Part shown: one piece after another, positions 5,136-6,067 of the stretch
How positions within the stretch are numbered: the first letter of the stretch is position 1
Layout of the letters: every line of letters begins with the position of its first letter
The notes under the pieces: generated by a model
Seen by the model: only the letters and a program-made list of their open reading frames with translations
What the model was told of the DNA's origin: nothing
Databases searched by the model: none
Source of the DNA: DASXMT01 sp035552655
GTDB lineage: Bacteria; Actinomycetota; Acidimicrobiia; Acidimicrobiales; RAAP-2
Assembly (NCBI GenBank): GCA_035552655.1
Contig: DASZLD010000056.1
Location: 1-6,067, forward strand
Length of the DNA stretch: 6,067 nt
Direction: 5' to 3'
Position numbers and translations under genes: made by a program

Positions 5136-6041
5136 ATGAAAATCGGCGTGATGTTCGACGTGAACCAATCGGTCGACGATGTCGTCGCTCAGGTCAAGGG
5201 AATCCACGATGTCGGCCTTGATTCGGCCTGGACCTCGCAGATCTTCGGTTACGACGCTTTGACCCTGCTGGCTGTGGTCGGCCGCGAGGTGCCCGATATC
5301 GAGCTGGGCACGGCGGTGGTGCCTACCTACCCACGCAACCCGGTGATGCTGGCCGGCCAGGCCCTGACCGTGCAGGCAGCCATTGGCGGGCGACTCACGC
5401 TGGGAATCGGTCTCTCGCACCAGGTGGTCATCGAGAACGTGTTCGGGCAATCTTTCGAACGCCCGGCCCGGCATATGCGGGAGTACCTGGAGATCCTCAT
5501 GCCCTCGCTCATGGGCGAACAGGTTGCCTTTACCGGCGAGACGCTCAAGGCGGCCACGTTCGGACCCCTCGAGATCGAAGCCGCCGCCCCTCCAGTCCTG
5601 GTGGCCGCCCTTGGCCCTACCATGCTGGGCTTGGCCGCCCGATATGCATCGGGCACGGTCACCTGGATGACCGGTCCGTCCACCATCGAGTCCCATGTTG
5701 TGCCGGTGATCCGGAAGGCAGCCACTGATGCCGGCCGGGGCGAGCCCCGGGTGGCCGTCGGCCTGCCGGTGTGCGTGACCAACGACGTCGCTGCCGCCCG
5801 AGAGAAGGCGGCCGAGCTCTTCGCCATCTACGGCGGGCTGCCGTCCTACCGGGCCATGCTGGATCGAGAAGGAGCGGCGGGCCCGGCTGACGTGGCCATC
5901 GTGGGGACCAAAGACGAGGTCTCCGCCCAGGTCCGCCGGTTCGCCGACATCGGCGCCTCCGACTTCGCCGGGGCCCCGTTCGGGAGCGCCGACGAGATCA
6001 GGGCCTCGGTCGGGGCCTTGGCCGAGCTGGTGGGCTCCTAA
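5136..6041 (+). CDS. LLM-class F420-dependent oxidoreductase (second copy, different subgroup)
   Basis: A 301-aa luciferase-like TIM-barrel protein expected to use coenzyme F420; the substrate is unknown. Seen: MKIGVMFDV first strand (1-9), GLDSAWTSQIFGYDALTLLA (27-46), IELGTAVVPTYPRNPVMLAGQALTVQAAIGGRLTLGIG (55-92), the LSHQVVIENVFGQSFERPARHMREYLEIL block (93-121), and PPVLVAALGPTMLGLAARYASGTVTWMTG. The SHQ..IE...G..FE.P..HMREYL pattern resembles the MSMEG_4879-like subgroup of F420-dependent LLM proteins, from memory. It differs from the first LLM gene in the first strand, the substrate-side loops and overall length, so the two are not a recent duplication. The start is well supported by GGAGG and by beginning exactly at the first strand. 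It is divergent from purE and ends 26 bp before the window edge. Confidence 0.88.
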   Translation: MKIGVMFDVNQSVDDVVAQVKGIHDVGLDSAWTSQIFGYDALTLLAVVGREVPDIELGTAVVPTYPRNPVMLAGQALTVQAAIGGRLTLGIGLSHQVVIENVFGQSFERPARHMREYLEILMPSLMGEQVAFTGETLKAATFGPLEIEAAAPPVLVAALGPTMLGLAARYASGTVTWMTGPSTIESHVVPVIRKAATDAGRGEPRVAVGLPVCVTNDVAAAREKAAELFAIYGGLPSYRAMLDREGAAGPADVAIVGTKDEVSAQVRRFADIGASDFAGAPFGSADEIRASVGALAELVGS

Positions 6042-6062
6042 GCCGGCCCTGCTCGAACCCGC

Positions 6063-6067
6063 AGGAG
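6063..6067 (+). promoter_or_regulatory. Possible ribosome binding site of a gene beyond the window
   Basis: AGGAG ends the window, 22 bp after the second LLM stop. It could serve a next gene in the same operon, which cannot be seen. Confidence 0.3.

Noticed and set aside
5019..5696. Long upstream extension of the purE reading frame on the minus strand
   Set aside because: It is antisense to the well-supported second LLM gene, has no PurE or other recognisable domain, and PurE starts naturally at 5018.

Overview
The window reads as a compact, GC-rich chromosomal segment of an actinobacterium (Actinomycetota). Three things point there: a mycothiol S-conjugate amidase (mycothiol is an actinobacterial thiol), two luciferase-like (LLM) oxidoreductases of the kind that use coenzyme F420, and codon use that strongly favours G/C at third positions. 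An uncultured Acidimicrobiia-like lineage is plausible, but that is an inference from overall style and not proven by any single feature.

Layout, left to right. (1) 2-700 (+): 3' part of an Mca-type mycothiol S-conjugate amidase whose N-terminus lies off the window. It is followed after 26 bp by a small SCP2-type sterol/lipid-binding protein (727-1113, +), probably in the same transcript. (2) 1133-1966 (-): a ChbG/HpnK (YdjC)-family carbohydrate deacetylase relative that appears to have lost four of its usual active-site residues. It is preceded on the same strand by a 92-aa protein of unknown function (1993-2271, -). The two form a small leftward operon that converges on the SCP2 gene, with a perfect hairpin at the junction. 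(3) 2308-3330 (+): a first LLM F420-dependent oxidoreductase, divergent from that operon. (4) 3331-3516: a non-coding stretch with a hairpin and a perfect 26-bp tandem duplication. (5) 3517-4539 (+): a membrane-anchored slipin/stomatin-like SPFH protein with an unusual low-complexity C-terminal tail. (6) 4527-5018 (-): purE, overlapping the slipin gene tail-to-tail by 13 bp. (7) 5136-6041 (+): a second LLM oxidoreductase of a different subgroup, divergent from purE across a 117-bp intergenic region.

The genes do not form one obvious pathway. The recurring theme is small-molecule, thiol, lipid and redox metabolism (mycothiol conjugate turnover, lipid binding, F420-dependent reduction) beside housekeeping purine synthesis and a membrane-organising scaffold. 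No mobile element, CRISPR array, tRNA or rRNA is visible. The most notable points are the apparent pseudo-enzyme in the deacetylase family, the tandem repeat upstream of the slipin gene with its four spaced ACCCGCT motifs, and the small unknown protein paired with the deacetylase relative.
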